Assembly: GCA_014239735.1 (NCBI GenBank)
Contig: JAAZYI010000010.1
Span: 1 to 64,000, forward strand
Direction: 5' to 3'
Length of the DNA stretch: 64,000 nucleotides
Source: Dehalococcoidia bacterium
GTDB lineage: Bacteria; Chloroflexota; Dehalococcoidia; Lucifugimonadales; Lucifugimonadaceae
Positions within the stretch are counted from its first letter, which is position 1. Each line of letters begins with the position of its first letter. This document shows positions 1-7,118 of this stretch, one piece after another. The notes beneath the pieces are model-generated. The model did no database searches. It worked only from the letters and a program-made list of their open reading frames with translations, and was not told where the DNA came from. The translations under genes and the position numbers were made by a program.

Positions 1-99
1 GATTGGTATGATCCAAATGGGGAAAACAGTGTCATAAAAGGCAAAAATATTTGGCCTCCAGATAATTGGAAATGGAGCTCAGGAAATCCTGTTAAATAA
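1..99 (+). CDS. C-terminal 32 codons of an unidentified protein
   Basis: An open frame runs from the first base to a TAA at 97-99. The visible tail is hydrophilic and aromatic-rich, with four Trp and the segments WYDPNG and WPPDNWKWSSG. There is no membrane segment or motif I recognise, so no function is offered. The start lies outside the window. Confidence 0.5.
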   Translation, partial: DWYDPNGENSVIKGKNIWPPDNWKWSSGNPVK

Positions 100-137
100 T
101 CTTAAATAGTATCAAGTGCAAGGAATATTTTTATAAA

Positions 138-174
138 GGGCTGAAGCATTATTGGCAATGCACTTCGCTAGCAG
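138..174 (+). pseudogene. Decayed copy of the 5' half of tRNA-Ala
   Basis: These 37 bases align without gaps to 647-683 of the intact tRNA-Ala, with 29 identical positions. The match includes a ten-base run (GCACTTCGCT) followed by GCAG, covering the anticodon 5' stem and loop. The similarity ends at the end of the anticodon loop, and the next base starts the stop codon of the minus-strand DUF805 gene. The 3' half is absent, so this is not functional. It is either a truncated old tRNA copy or an att-like duplication left by an integration at the anticodon loop. Confidence 0.65.
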
Positions 175-561
175 TTAAATTTCATTGGATAAAGTTCCGT
201 AATTATTTTCCACTTGATCACTTTTTTGGCAATACCAAATAAGTAAAAGAATTATCCCAATTATAGTTATATATAATAATTGCCACCAACCTGATTTATT
301 TACATCATGAAGTCTTCTAGATGCAAGTGCTAACGATGGAATAATCAAAAATAATGACCAAAGTAAATTAAACCAACCAATAGGTTCATTTGGATCAGTA
401 CTAGTTGCATCAACGCCTAAAATAGCAAAATCAAGTATGCTGAAAAAAAGTCCAGCCATAATGCCAAATAAGAAAAACCACCAGTATTGAGATCTTGATG
501 ACCTCCCACTAAAAGTTCCATATTTATTAAAAGCATCTTTAACTGAAGGTATAAATTCCAT
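175..561 (-). CDS. DUF805 family membrane protein
   Basis: This 128-residue integral membrane protein has hydrophobic segments at about residues 27-48, 62-80 and 92-110. The family hallmark RRLHD followed by SGWW is at about 82-93. DUF805 proteins (YhaH-like) are small inner-membrane proteins of unknown biochemical role. It sits alone between the tRNA-Ala remnant and the intact tRNA-Ala on the opposite strand, so it is the only cargo of that roughly 470-base interval. The family call is firm; the function is unknown. Confidence 0.85.
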   Translation of the reverse strand: MEFIPSVKDAFNKYGTFSGRSSRSQYWWFFLFGIMAGLFFSILDFAILGVDATSTDPNEPIGWFNLLWSLFLIIPSLALASRRLHDVNKSGWWQLLYITIIGIILLLIWYCQKSDQVENNYGTLSNEI

Positions 562-606
562 AAAAACTCCTTAATTGATTGTAACAATAAAGTATATTAT
601 TAAAAA

Positions 607-637
607 TTTACAATAAATCTGAAGGCATATGTACAAT
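607..637 (+). promoter_or_regulatory. Possible promoter of tRNA-Ala
   Basis: TTTACA at 607-612 and TACAAT at 632-637 resemble -35 and -10 hexamers. The 19-base spacer is long but tolerable. Transcription would begin about 7-9 bases downstream, at the first base of the tRNA. No mapping data support this. Confidence 0.35.
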
Positions 638-645
638 AATAATTT

Positions 646-721
646 GGGGCTGTAGCTCAATTGGTAGAGCACTTCGCTGGCAGCGAAGAGGTTACGAGTT
701 CGATTCTCGTCAGCTCCACCA
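646..721 (+). tRNA. tRNA-Ala (anticodon GGC)
   Basis: A complete cloverleaf is visible. The acceptor GGGGCTG pairs with CAGCTCC (711-717, one G-U), and the anticodon stem CTTCG/CGAAG encloses the loop CTGGCAG with anticodon GGC at 679-681. The T arm contains GTTCGATTC. The discriminator base is A718 and CCA is encoded at 719-721. It reads GCC and GCU alanine codons. Confidence 0.96.
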
Positions 722-952
722 GCATAAATTAAGTTACTTCTCTTCTATTTTTTCTTTTCTAAAAATAAGAAAAAGCACCAAGTTGAAAAAGCGGTCATAA
801 GATGTCAAATAGCATGAGGCTGTATCCAAGAATCGGGGTTTCAGAAAGAGTCTTTCAACAATGATAGATTGCGAGATTGATCTTAAAATTACCATAATCT
901 ACGGGAATCTTTAAACTGAAATTATGAAATTATAATTAAGCATGGAGGTTTT
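722..952. other. Intergenic stretch with no recognised feature
   Basis: Between the tRNA and the next start codon I see no open frame with a ribosome binding site, no convincing hairpin terminator and no repeat. A weak A/T-only inverted repeat (TTTTTCTT / AAGAAAAA) lies about 25-50 bases after the tRNA. A Shine-Dalgarno (GGAGG) just before 953 belongs to the next gene. Confidence 0.4.
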
Positions 953-1600
953 ATGAATTCTAAAATGACTGGGTGGCTATTTCTTATAGCTCCCTTAATT
1001 ACACTGGTGTTTTGGTTGGTTTCTGGAATGCCCACAGATGCTTCAGATTTGGGAGTAGGAGAGATAGTAGGGAAACTTGGAAAGAATCCAGACTGGCTAA
1101 AATTATCAGTATCTCTTGCATCACTTGGAGTTGTAGGAACAGCAATTGGATGGGCTAGCATGAAAGGAATGATGTCTGGTTCTAATTGGGCATATATAGG
1201 AGGATTAGCAATACTTATTAGTGTGCCTGGGCAGATTGCAGAAGCAGGGTTAATTGCAGGTACTGGCTCAGCCGGTGGATCAGCAGCAGCAGCAGGTGCA
1301 GCAGGTATGGCTGATGCAGCAGCAGCAGCAGGTGCAGTAGGTGCAGCACTATGGTCTGCAAGTCAGGCAGTAGGTGCTCTTTCGACTGCAGTGTTTTTTC
1401 TTGGGATAGCTTCTATGGGCATAGGCATGATCTTGCAAAAAAATGTTCACATAATTAGTGCTTCATCTTTTGCAATAATGGGAATATTAGGTGTAGCCGG
1501 AGCTGCTTATGACTATGGTAACGTGCTAATGGCCGTTCCTTATATTGGAATGGTTCTAACTAGCGTTGCTGTTGGTGTTCAGCTTATAAGAAGCAAATAA
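953..1600 (+). CDS. Hydrophobic membrane protein with Ala/Gly-rich loop, unknown function
   Basis: 215 residues with about six hydrophobic segments (roughly 7-25, 50-70, 80-100, 133-157, 165-186, 190-210). Between the third and fourth lies a low-complexity segment (about 103-131) made almost only of Ala and Gly, encoded by GCA/GGT-rich DNA that stands out from the AT-rich surroundings. A good ribosome binding site (GGAGG) precedes the ATG. I do not recognise the family. A long hairpin follows the stop codon, so it appears monocistronic. Confidence 0.75.
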   Translation: MNSKMTGWLFLIAPLITLVFWLVSGMPTDASDLGVGEIVGKLGKNPDWLKLSVSLASLGVVGTAIGWASMKGMMSGSNWAYIGGLAILISVPGQIAEAGLIAGTGSAGGSAAAAGAAGMADAAAAAGAVGAALWSASQAVGALSTAVFFLGIASMGIGMILQKNVHIISASSFAIMGILGVAGAAYDYGNVLMAVPYIGMVLTSVAVGVQLIRSK

Positions 1601-1612
1601 AATTCTAAATTT

Positions 1613-1663
1613 ATAACAAGGGTCTTGTATTAATTTTTTTATATAATACAATTCCCTTGTTAT
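1613..1663 (+). terminator. Long two-part stem-loop after the membrane protein gene
   Basis: ATAACAAGGG (1613-1622) pairs with CCCTTGTTAT (1654-1663). After a two-base internal mismatch, TTGTATTA (1625-1632) pairs with TAATACAA (1644-1651), leaving an 11-base loop. There is no terminal U-tract, so it may stabilise the transcript end or be only a weak terminator. The right side contains TATAAT (1642-1647), which could serve as a -10 element for the leader that follows; both readings cannot be separated by eye. Confidence 0.5.
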
Positions 1664-1682
1664 GAAATTTTACTTAACACAA

Positions 1683-1791
1683 ACTTGTTGCTGTTGCTGT
1701 TGTCAGAATGACAACGGGGTAACAAGTCGCGTCTAGTCTAAATAAATTAAGAGACATAGAATCGAAACCCCGAAAATTCGGGGTTTTTTTT
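1683..1791 (+). promoter_or_regulatory. Structured 5' leader with antiterminator/terminator arrangement upstream of peroxiredoxin
   Basis: An outer stem ACTTGTT (1683-1689) / AACAAGT (1721-1727) encloses a perfect hairpin GTTGTCA-GAA-TGACAAC (1699-1715). Directly after it, CGGGGT (1715-1720) is complementary to ACCCCG (1767-1772), the left arm of the intrinsic terminator at 1765-1791. The leader could therefore pair with the terminator arm and prevent its formation. This is the layout of a transcription attenuator or riboswitch. No known riboswitch class is recognised; the pairing logic is read from sequence, the function is inferred. Confidence 0.5.
1765..1791 (+). terminator. Intrinsic terminator just before the peroxiredoxin ribosome binding site
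   Basis: AAACCCCG (1765-1772) and CGGGGTTT (1779-1786) form a GC-cored stem with loop AAAATT, followed by a run of T to 1791. It ends only about ten bases before the AGGAG of the next gene, so it would terminate a leader transcript rather than the upstream gene, whose stop codon is 165 bases back. Confidence 0.8.
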
Positions 1792-1809
1792 ATTTCTGGA
1801 AGGAGAAAA

Positions 1810-2466
1810 ATGAGTTTACAAATAGGAGATGAAGCACCAAATTTCGTTGCTGATACAACATTAGGAGAAATTGATTTTCATCAATGGATAGAAAATAAAT
1901 GGACTGTATTGATGTCTCATCCTGCAGATTTCACACCTATATGTACTACAGAAATTGGAAGAGTTGCTAATTTAAAAGATGAATTTAATAAACGCAATGC
2001 TAAAGTTTTAGTCTTAAGTGTAGGAACAAAAGAAGGTCTTCAACCATTAGAATCTCATAATGAATGGATAAAAGACGTTAATGAAACTCAAAATGCAATA
2101 GTGGATTTTCCAATGGTTATAGACCCTAAAAAAAGTATTGCAAATTCATATGGAATGATTCACCCAAATGCAAATGACACCTTAACTGTTAGGTCAGTTT
2201 TTATAATTGGCCCTGACAAGAAAATCAAGTTGATAATCTCTTATCCTGCTTCAACAGGTAGAAATTTTCAAGAAATCTTAAGGGTTTTAGATTCTCTGCA
2301 GTTAACTGCAGAATATCAAGTTGGAACTCCTGCTGATTGGATATATGGAGATGACTGTGTAGTAGTTCCTGCTGTTCCAACAGAAGATATTCCAGAAAAA
2401 TTTCCAAAAGGCCACAAGATAATAAAAGAATATCTTCGTACCACTCCACAACCAAACGTTGATTAA
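1810..2466 (+). CDS. Peroxiredoxin, Prx6/1-Cys type (AhpC/TSA family)
   Basis: Cytosolic thiol peroxidase reducing hydrogen peroxide and organic peroxides. The catalytic motif PADFTPICTTE places the peroxidatic Cys at residue 45, preceded by the family's Pro and Thr. A C-terminal arm of about 60 residues (from TPADWIYGDDCVVVP) is the Prx6-type dimerisation domain. Length, 218 residues, is normal for this subfamily. Cys in DDCVVVP could act as a resolving residue in archaeal-type relatives. An AGGAG site precedes the ATG. The DUF4395 gene follows after 6 bases, so the two are likely cotranscribed and share the attenuator-like leader. Confidence 0.93.
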   Translation: MSLQIGDEAPNFVADTTLGEIDFHQWIENKWTVLMSHPADFTPICTTEIGRVANLKDEFNKRNAKVLVLSVGTKEGLQPLESHNEWIKDVNETQNAIVDFPMVIDPKKSIANSYGMIHPNANDTLTVRSVFIIGPDKKIKLIISYPASTGRNFQEILRVLDSLQLTAEYQVGTPADWIYGDDCVVVPAVPTEDIPEKFPKGHKIIKEYLRTTPQPNVD

Positions 2467-2472
2467 GGCAAT

Positions 2473-2979
2473 ATGATAAAACCAGCAATAAATAAATTCT
2501 TTGAGTTTCCAGAAACTGTTAATGAAGTTTCTGCCAGATTCGTAGCTGCAGGTGTTTTTACATTATCTTTTATTGCGCTAATATCCATTCAATTGAATTC
2601 TAACCTTGGCCCTATATTAAATATAATATTAATCATAGGTTTTCTAGCAAGGGTTTCTTCTGGGCCTAAATGGAGTCCTTTAGCAATATTTGTTACTAAG
2701 ATATTGGTGCCAAATTTAAAATTTAATGAAAAAATTGTACCTGGTCCTCCAAAAAGATTTGCTCAAGCAATAGGTCTTGCTGTCTCAACCCTTATATTGC
2801 TTTTCTTGGTATTAGGAATTAAAGAATTATCAATGGCATTGCTAATAATTCTTATGATTTTTGCATTCTTGGAATCTGCTCTTGGTTTCTGTTTTGGTTG
2901 CAAAATATTCGGAAGTCTTATTAAACTCGGAATTATTCCTAAAAAAGTATGTGAAAAGTGCGCTAATTATTCCTATTAA
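2473..2979 (+). CDS. DUF4395 membrane protein
   Basis: 168 residues with four hydrophobic segments (about 24-41, 45-62, 97-116, 119-138) and a Cys pair in GFCFGCKIF near residue 140, typical of DUF4395. Members are often found beside thiol-redox genes, and here the gene follows a peroxiredoxin by 6 bases, which suggests a membrane partner in thiol or peroxide metabolism. That role is inferred from context only. A second CxxC (CEKC) lies at the C-terminus. Its stop overlaps the stop of the opposing gene by 4 bases. Confidence 0.8.
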   Translation: MIKPAINKFFEFPETVNEVSARFVAAGVFTLSFIALISIQLNSNLGPILNIILIIGFLARVSSGPKWSPLAIFVTKILVPNLKFNEKIVPGPPKRFAQAIGLAVSTLILLFLVLGIKELSMALLIILMIFAFLESALGFCFGCKIFGSLIKLGIIPKKVCEKCANYSY

Positions 2980-3188
2980 TTAGTAAATATATCTAAAATA
3001 CTTTCTCCAACTCCTGCTTTAGCTCCTTTAAATAATTCTGTATAGCCACATTTTGTACATGCTATTGCTTTGAATTTATTTGCTTGCATATTTAATATTT
3101 TTGTTAATAATCCTCCAGTTGTAGAAACACGAAATTCTTCGTAATTCTCATTACTGCATTTTATACATTTATATTGAACTGTATCCAT
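2976..3188 (-). CDS. Zinc-ribbon protein, DUF2082 type
   Basis: 70 residues with two CxxC knuckles, YKCIKCSN near the N-terminus and ACTKCGYTE near residue 47, separated by a strand-rich segment. This is the pattern of small zinc-ribbon nucleic-acid-binding proteins (DUF2082). The C-terminal part continues FKGAKAG to a short amphipathic end. The target is unknown. It is convergent and overlapping with the DUF4395 gene and 26 bases downstream of another short minus-strand gene, with which it may be cotranscribed. Confidence 0.75.
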   Translation of the reverse strand: MDTVQYKCIKCSNENYEEFRVSTTGGLLTKILNMQANKFKAIACTKCGYTELFKGAKAGVGESILDIFTN

Positions 3189-3214
3189 ATCTATATTTTT
3201 TAAATACCTCTTAA

Positions 3215-3406
3215 CTATTTATCTTGATTAACTTCTTGATTGATTATTTTCTTTTTCAAATAAATACTCGCAGAAGAAACTAAGACCGCTAAAATTCCTA
3301 TGAGCGTAAACCAAATACTTAAGTTATTTATCAAAGAAAATAAGATCAGCAATATGCCAATGAAAAGATTAACGTAACTCATATATTTTGAGATCTTTAT
3401 ACCCAT
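3215..3406 (-). CDS. Small two-helix membrane protein, unknown
   Basis: 63 residues with two hydrophobic helices (about 10-27 and 31-48), a basic N-terminus (MGIKISKY) and a Lys/Gln-rich tail. It probably spans the membrane twice with both ends inside. No family is recognised. It lies upstream of and on the same strand as the zinc-ribbon gene. Its small size lowers confidence, although the clear membrane topology argues for a real gene. Confidence 0.55.
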   Translation of the reverse strand: MGIKISKYMSYVNLFIGILLILFSLINNLSIWFTLIGILAVLVSSASIYLKKKIINQEVNQDK

Positions 3407-3523
3407 TTCTTAATTATCCACAAAAAAACAATATTTAGGAAATCATTTCTAATTATATAGCCACTTTTATTAATAATATGTTAAATTAATATTATTAATA
3501 TAAACGCTATAAAGGAGGTGCAA

Positions 3524-3565
3524 TTGTATACATCAAAAACAACCGCTGGAGGCGAACTCAAGTAA
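3524..3565 (+). CDS. Candidate 13-residue peptide in the structured RNA
   Basis: A TTG start lies five bases after AGGAGG (ideal spacing), and the frame reads as Met then YTSKTTAGGELK before TAA. The 3' half of the frame overlaps the left arm of the long stem (3541-3553), so translating ribosomes would open the stem. That coupling is typical of regulatory mini-ORFs. TTG starts are used elsewhere in the window (dnaA). I do not recognise the peptide, and translation is unproven. Confidence 0.35.
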   Translation: MYTSKTTAGGELK

Positions 3566-3607
3566 CCCTCACGTTTAATATTTCATAAGCCTCTAGTGGT
3601 TTATATT

Positions 3608-3638
3608 AAAAGAGCTCCTTTTTTGGAGCTCTTTTTTT
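3608..3638 (+). terminator. Bidirectional intrinsic terminator
   Basis: AAAAGAGCTCC (3608-3618) pairs perfectly with GGAGCTCTTTT (3625-3635) around a six-T loop, with T to 3638. On the other strand the same hairpin is followed by TTTTAAT, so it can also end the convergent enolase-family transcript, whose stop codon is at 3637-3639. Confidence 0.9.
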
Positions 3639-4815
3639 AACTCTGCCTTCTAGCCTTTTTTAAATCTGAATTAGTTGATATTAGATTATCTTGTATATAA
3701 TCATGGTTAATTTTCAAACCTAAGCCAACACCTTTTGGCATATGAATAAATCCTTCGTCATCCATAGGGTCAATTATTTCATGCAAATATTCTGGCGATT
3801 TTTCATAATTAACATGAGGGTGCAGTAGTCCTCTTTCATAAAATTCTCCAGGAATTCTAATTGATCCAAGAGCGTGAAGATTCCCTTCTTTCCCACCATG
3901 AACTTCCATAGCCATGTTAAAAGATTCAGCAAGATGTGCTACTTTCATTAAAGGAGTAAGTCCTCCAAGGTCACCTGTTCCGCCTCTTAAAATGTCTACA
4001 GCATTATTTTTTACCCATTCTGCTCTTGTAGATATCTTTCCTGTCATGGTTTCTGGCCCAATTATTGGAATATCTAATTGTTCTGATAGCCAAATATAAG
4101 AAGACATGCTTGATTCATCCATAGGTTCTTCAAACCAATAAAAATTAAGCTTCTCTAATTCTCTTCCAATCCATAATGATTCCAATCTTGAATAATAATG
4201 ATAGGAATCCAGCATTAAAGGAATATCTTCTCCTACTGCTTCTCTAACAGCAGCACATGCCATTATATCTTTTTTGGGATCAGGAGCCCCTTCAATAGGA
4301 GGCATCCATCCATGAAGTTTAACTGCCCTATAGCCTTTTTCTTTTACACACCATTCTGCAAATTTTCCATAGTCATCAGGAGTAGAAAGACCACCTTTAA
4401 TGGTATCTCCGCACATTGTACTTGCATAAGCAGGAACCTTTTCTCTATACAAACCAAGAATATTATTTACCGATTGATTCATTATCACTCCGAGCAGATC
4501 CCATAGAGCAAGATCAACGGAAGACAAAATTCTTTCATCAATTGCAGTTACTATTCGCTGCATATGCATCATCTTCTCCCATATTTTTTCTCTATAAAAT
4601 GGATTCTCCCCCAATAAAATTGGGGCAATTACATTCTTAACTATTTCAGGATTTGCCCCAAAAGAATGTCCTTTATGGCCCTCGTCAGTTTCTATGGTTA
4701 TCAAACTTTGCTTTACCTTATGAGGTTCTTTTGCCGGATGACCATGACCTTCGTCATCACTTTCAACATAAGAAGTATATTGAAATAATTTGGATTCAAC
4801 TTTAATAATTTTCAT
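3637..4815 (-). CDS. Enolase-superfamily (MR/MLE) acid-sugar dehydratase or racemase
   Basis: 392 residues with an N-terminal capping domain and a (beta/alpha)7-beta barrel. The barrel carries metal ligands in series: Asp in LMLDSYH, Glu in FEEPM and Glu in GPETM. The second strand bears a Lys in AVKLHG, and EVHGG late in the barrel supplies a candidate His. Family members abstract a proton alpha to a carboxylate; the substrate, probably a sugar acid, cannot be named. The N-terminal loop contains a His-rich insert (DDEGHGHPAKEPH). It is monocistronic, ends in a shared terminator, and is divergent from a uronate-dehydrogenase-like gene, which supports sugar-acid metabolism. Confidence 0.88.
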   Translation of the reverse strand: MKIIKVESKLFQYTSYVESDDEGHGHPAKEPHKVKQSLITIETDEGHKGHSFGANPEIVKNVIAPILLGENPFYREKIWEKMMHMQRIVTAIDERILSSVDLALWDLLGVIMNQSVNNILGLYREKVPAYASTMCGDTIKGGLSTPDDYGKFAEWCVKEKGYRAVKLHGWMPPIEGAPDPKKDIMACAAVREAVGEDIPLMLDSYHYYSRLESLWIGRELEKLNFYWFEEPMDESSMSSYIWLSEQLDIPIIGPETMTGKISTRAEWVKNNAVDILRGGTGDLGGLTPLMKVAHLAESFNMAMEVHGGKEGNLHALGSIRIPGEFYERGLLHPHVNYEKSPEYLHEIIDPMDDEGFIHMPKGVGLGLKINHDYIQDNLISTNSDLKKARRQS

Positions 4816-4875
4816 AAAACCTCTCTATTTTATAAAGTATTATAGTTAAGTTAAGTTAATTCATGAGGAAATACA

Positions 4876-5661
4876 ATGAAAAAAATTTTAATAACAGGCG
4901 GAGCTGGCTTAGTAGGTAGCATACTAATTAACAGTTTAAAAAATAAGTTTGAAATAAGAACATTGGATCAAAGATCTGTTGAAGGTATTGACTCTCGAGT
5001 AGGAGATATAAGCAACTTAGAATCAATTCTTCCTGCATTTGAAAATATTGATACAGTCGTACATTTAGCAGGAGACAGAAGAGTTCATGGGGACTGGAGT
5101 TCGATTTTAAATAATAATATTACAGGAATTTATAATATTTATGAGGCATCAAGAATAAGTGGAGTTAAAAGAGTAGTTTTTGCTAGCTCACAGCATGCTA
5201 CAGGAGGATTCTATGATGTTGAACCATGGTCTTTTATTAATAATGGCGAATATGAAAAATTGCCTAACAACTACAAGCCACTCGATGAGACTTGCAGGAT
5301 AAGGCCAGATAGCTATTATGGCGCATCCAAATCCTTTGGCGAATCTTTAGGTAGTTATTATTCTGATTTTTATAACCTATCTACTATCCATATAAGAATA
5401 GGGTGGGTAATATCAGATGATGACCCAACATTTTCTCCAATATCTCTAAATCTATGGCTAAGCCATAAAGATGTATGCCAAATAATAGAATTAAGTGTTA
5501 ATGCAGGTGAAAATATTAAATATGATATTTTCTATGCAACTTCAGATAATCATTGGAAAATATGGTCAATAGATAAAGCAAAAAATATTCTTGGGTACAA
5601 ACCGGAAGATGGGGCAGGAGAAACTTATAATCTAAGAGACCCTAAAAAGGCAGACACTTAA
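4876..5661 (+). CDS. NAD-dependent epimerase/dehydratase, uronate-dehydrogenase-like (extended SDR)
   Basis: 261 residues. The Rossmann motif GGAGLVGS is at 8-15, Asp31 ends the second strand (NAD preference), VVHLAGD is at 61-67, and the catalytic dyad is Tyr148/Lys152 in YYGASK with Ser104-105 in FASSQHA. The sequence order and short length resemble uronate dehydrogenases, which oxidise hexuronates to aldarolactones. Adjacency to a divergent acid-sugar dehydratase (4815) fits that pathway. A GAGG site precedes the ATG. It ends one base short of the MgtE stop codon. The exact substrate is inferred. Confidence 0.8.
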   Translation: MKKILITGGAGLVGSILINSLKNKFEIRTLDQRSVEGIDSRVGDISNLESILPAFENIDTVVHLAGDRRVHGDWSSILNNNITGIYNIYEASRISGVKRVVFASSQHATGGFYDVEPWSFINNGEYEKLPNNYKPLDETCRIRPDSYYGASKSFGESLGSYYSDFYNLSTIHIRIGWVISDDDPTFSPISLNLWLSHKDVCQIIELSVNAGENIKYDIFYATSDNHWKIWSIDKAKNILGYKPEDGAGETYNLRDPKKADT

Positions 5662-5662
5662 T

Positions 5663-7006
5663 CTAGAGTCCAAAAATAATTAATGATGCCAACCCCATGT
5701 AAAGTAATATTCCTGCTATATCTGTAAATGTGGTTACTATTACAGCAGATGATGAGGCAGGGTCTAAATTTACAGTTTTCATAAAAATTGGGACTATAAC
5801 ACCCATCAATCCTGCAACAAATAAATTCAACAACATAGCGCCACCTACTAATGCGGCAAGATTAAAATTAGACTTCCAAGCATATATGACAATAAATAAT
5901 AAAAGAGTAACCAACAAACCTTGAATGACTGATAAAAAGAGCTCTCTATTTAATATATTCCTGGTATCTTTTGTAGTTACTTCTCCTAGAGCCAACGCCC
6001 TTACTACTAAAGTTAAGGTTTGAGTTCCTGCAATCCCTGCCTGGCCAATTATCACTGGTAAAAACACAGCTAATATTGGCATTTGCCTGACGTGATTTGT
6101 AAATAAACTAAGTATGAACCCAGCAAAAAGTACTGTTCCTAAATTAATAATTAACCAAGGCAATCTTCTTTTGAAAGAATTTTTTATTGGGCCAATTACT
6201 TTATCGTCTATACTCATTCCTACCATGTTAAACATATCTTTTGTGGCTTCTTGTTCAACTAAATGAATAACCTCTTCAATTGAAATCACCCCTTCCAAAA
6301 TGCCATCTTCATTAGTAACTGCTAAAGCCCTCAATCCGTGCTTATCCATAATATTGGCACATTCTTTTTTATCAACATCAGCAGTAACTGAAATGATATT
6401 AGGCTTCATGACTTCAGAAACTGGCTGAGTTAGATTTGCAAATATTAAGTCTGAAATATCTATTGACCCAACAAGCTTTCCTTTTGCATCCACGACAAAA
6501 AGGTTCTGCAATTTATTAGAACTGATATTTGATTTTCTTAAAACTGAAACTGTATGAGATACAGACCAAGCACTTCTAATGGCAACAAAATCATGTTTCA
6601 TGAAATCATCAGAAGGTTTCTGGTATTTATATAATTTTCCTACTCCTTCCATATCTCTTATCTTAGAAATAACTTGGCTCGCGTGATACCAATCTATTCC
6701 TCTTAATACTTCTGCAGCTAATTCAGGAGGGGCTTCATTTAGCACAGATGCCAATTGATCAACATTTATTAAACCTTTATCAGAGTCATGCTTTTTCAAA
6801 TTTAACTGACCTATTACGCTTTTAAGTTCATCAATGGTCAGGTCTTCTATCATTTGTTCAGACAAAGCTTGATTAATTTCAATATCAGAATTCTTCGAAA
6901 CTAGGTCAGGAGTCTCATCTAAACTTAATTGAAATGATATTCCTCCAGAATCTAAAGAATCTAGATCTTCTTTTTCAAATTTAGTATTTAATTCATTTAT
7001 GTCCAT
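5663..7006 (-). CDS. mgtE: MgtE magnesium transporter
   Basis: 447 residues with the MgtE layout: an N-terminal helical domain with the run ELAAEVLRG, two CBS domains at about 130-255 that sense cytoplasmic magnesium, and five membrane helices from about 285 to the end. It imports Mg2+ as a dimer. The N-terminal domain appears short, and the first 60 residues are acidic. No M-box-like leader is evident in the 112 bases upstream. It is divergent from the methyltransferase gene. Confidence 0.92.
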   Translation of the reverse strand: MDINELNTKFEKEDLDSLDSGGISFQLSLDETPDLVSKNSDIEINQALSEQMIEDLTIDELKSVIGQLNLKKHDSDKGLINVDQLASVLNEAPPELAAEVLRGIDWYHASQVISKIRDMEGVGKLYKYQKPSDDFMKHDFVAIRSAWSVSHTVSVLRKSNISSNKLQNLFVVDAKGKLVGSIDISDLIFANLTQPVSEVMKPNIISVTADVDKKECANIMDKHGLRALAVTNEDGILEGVISIEEVIHLVEQEATKDMFNMVGMSIDDKVIGPIKNSFKRRLPWLIINLGTVLFAGFILSLFTNHVRQMPILAVFLPVIIGQAGIAGTQTLTLVVRALALGEVTTKDTRNILNRELFLSVIQGLLVTLLLFIVIYAWKSNFNLAALVGGAMLLNLFVAGLMGVIVPIFMKTVNLDPASSSAVIVTTFTDIAGILLYMGLASLIIFGL

Positions 7007-7118
7007 AGGTCTAAAAAATATTCTTACATAAATTTGTATTGAACTTCATTAGTAATAGACACGGATTAAATTTATTTTGTTAATATGAAGCTAAAATAAC
7101 AATTAATAAGGCAAAGTT

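Larger units (their letters stand above)
3511..3638 (+). ncRNA. Small structured RNA with strong Shine-Dalgarno, mini-ORF, long stem and terminator
   Basis: A near-perfect Shine-Dalgarno (AAAGGAGGTG, 3511-3520) is followed by a 13-codon frame, then a 13-base-pair stem AACCGCTGGAGGC (3541-3553) / GCCTCTAGTGGTT (3589-3601) that closes with two G-U pairs. An intrinsic terminator follows at 3608-3638. The G-U pairs suggest the RNA fold is maintained. No gene follows on this strand, because the next gene is convergent and ends at 3637. It is therefore not a leader but a free-standing RNA of about 130 bases, perhaps encoding a peptide. The family is unknown to me and the 5' end is not defined. Confidence 0.5.

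Noticed and set aside
833-842. TCGGGGTTTC complementary to the terminator arm at 1764-1773
   Set aside because: A ten-base match on the far side of a gene; no structure around it, so most likely chance.
3414-3422. A perfect E. coli-type DnaA box (TTATCCACA)
   Set aside because: Single copy in the promoter area of a small gene; one such 9-mer is expected by chance in a window of this size and AT content, and no cluster accompanies it.
7007-7118. M-box riboswitch before mgtE
   Set aside because: The 112-base divergent region lacks the long paired elements and terminator expected of an M-box.
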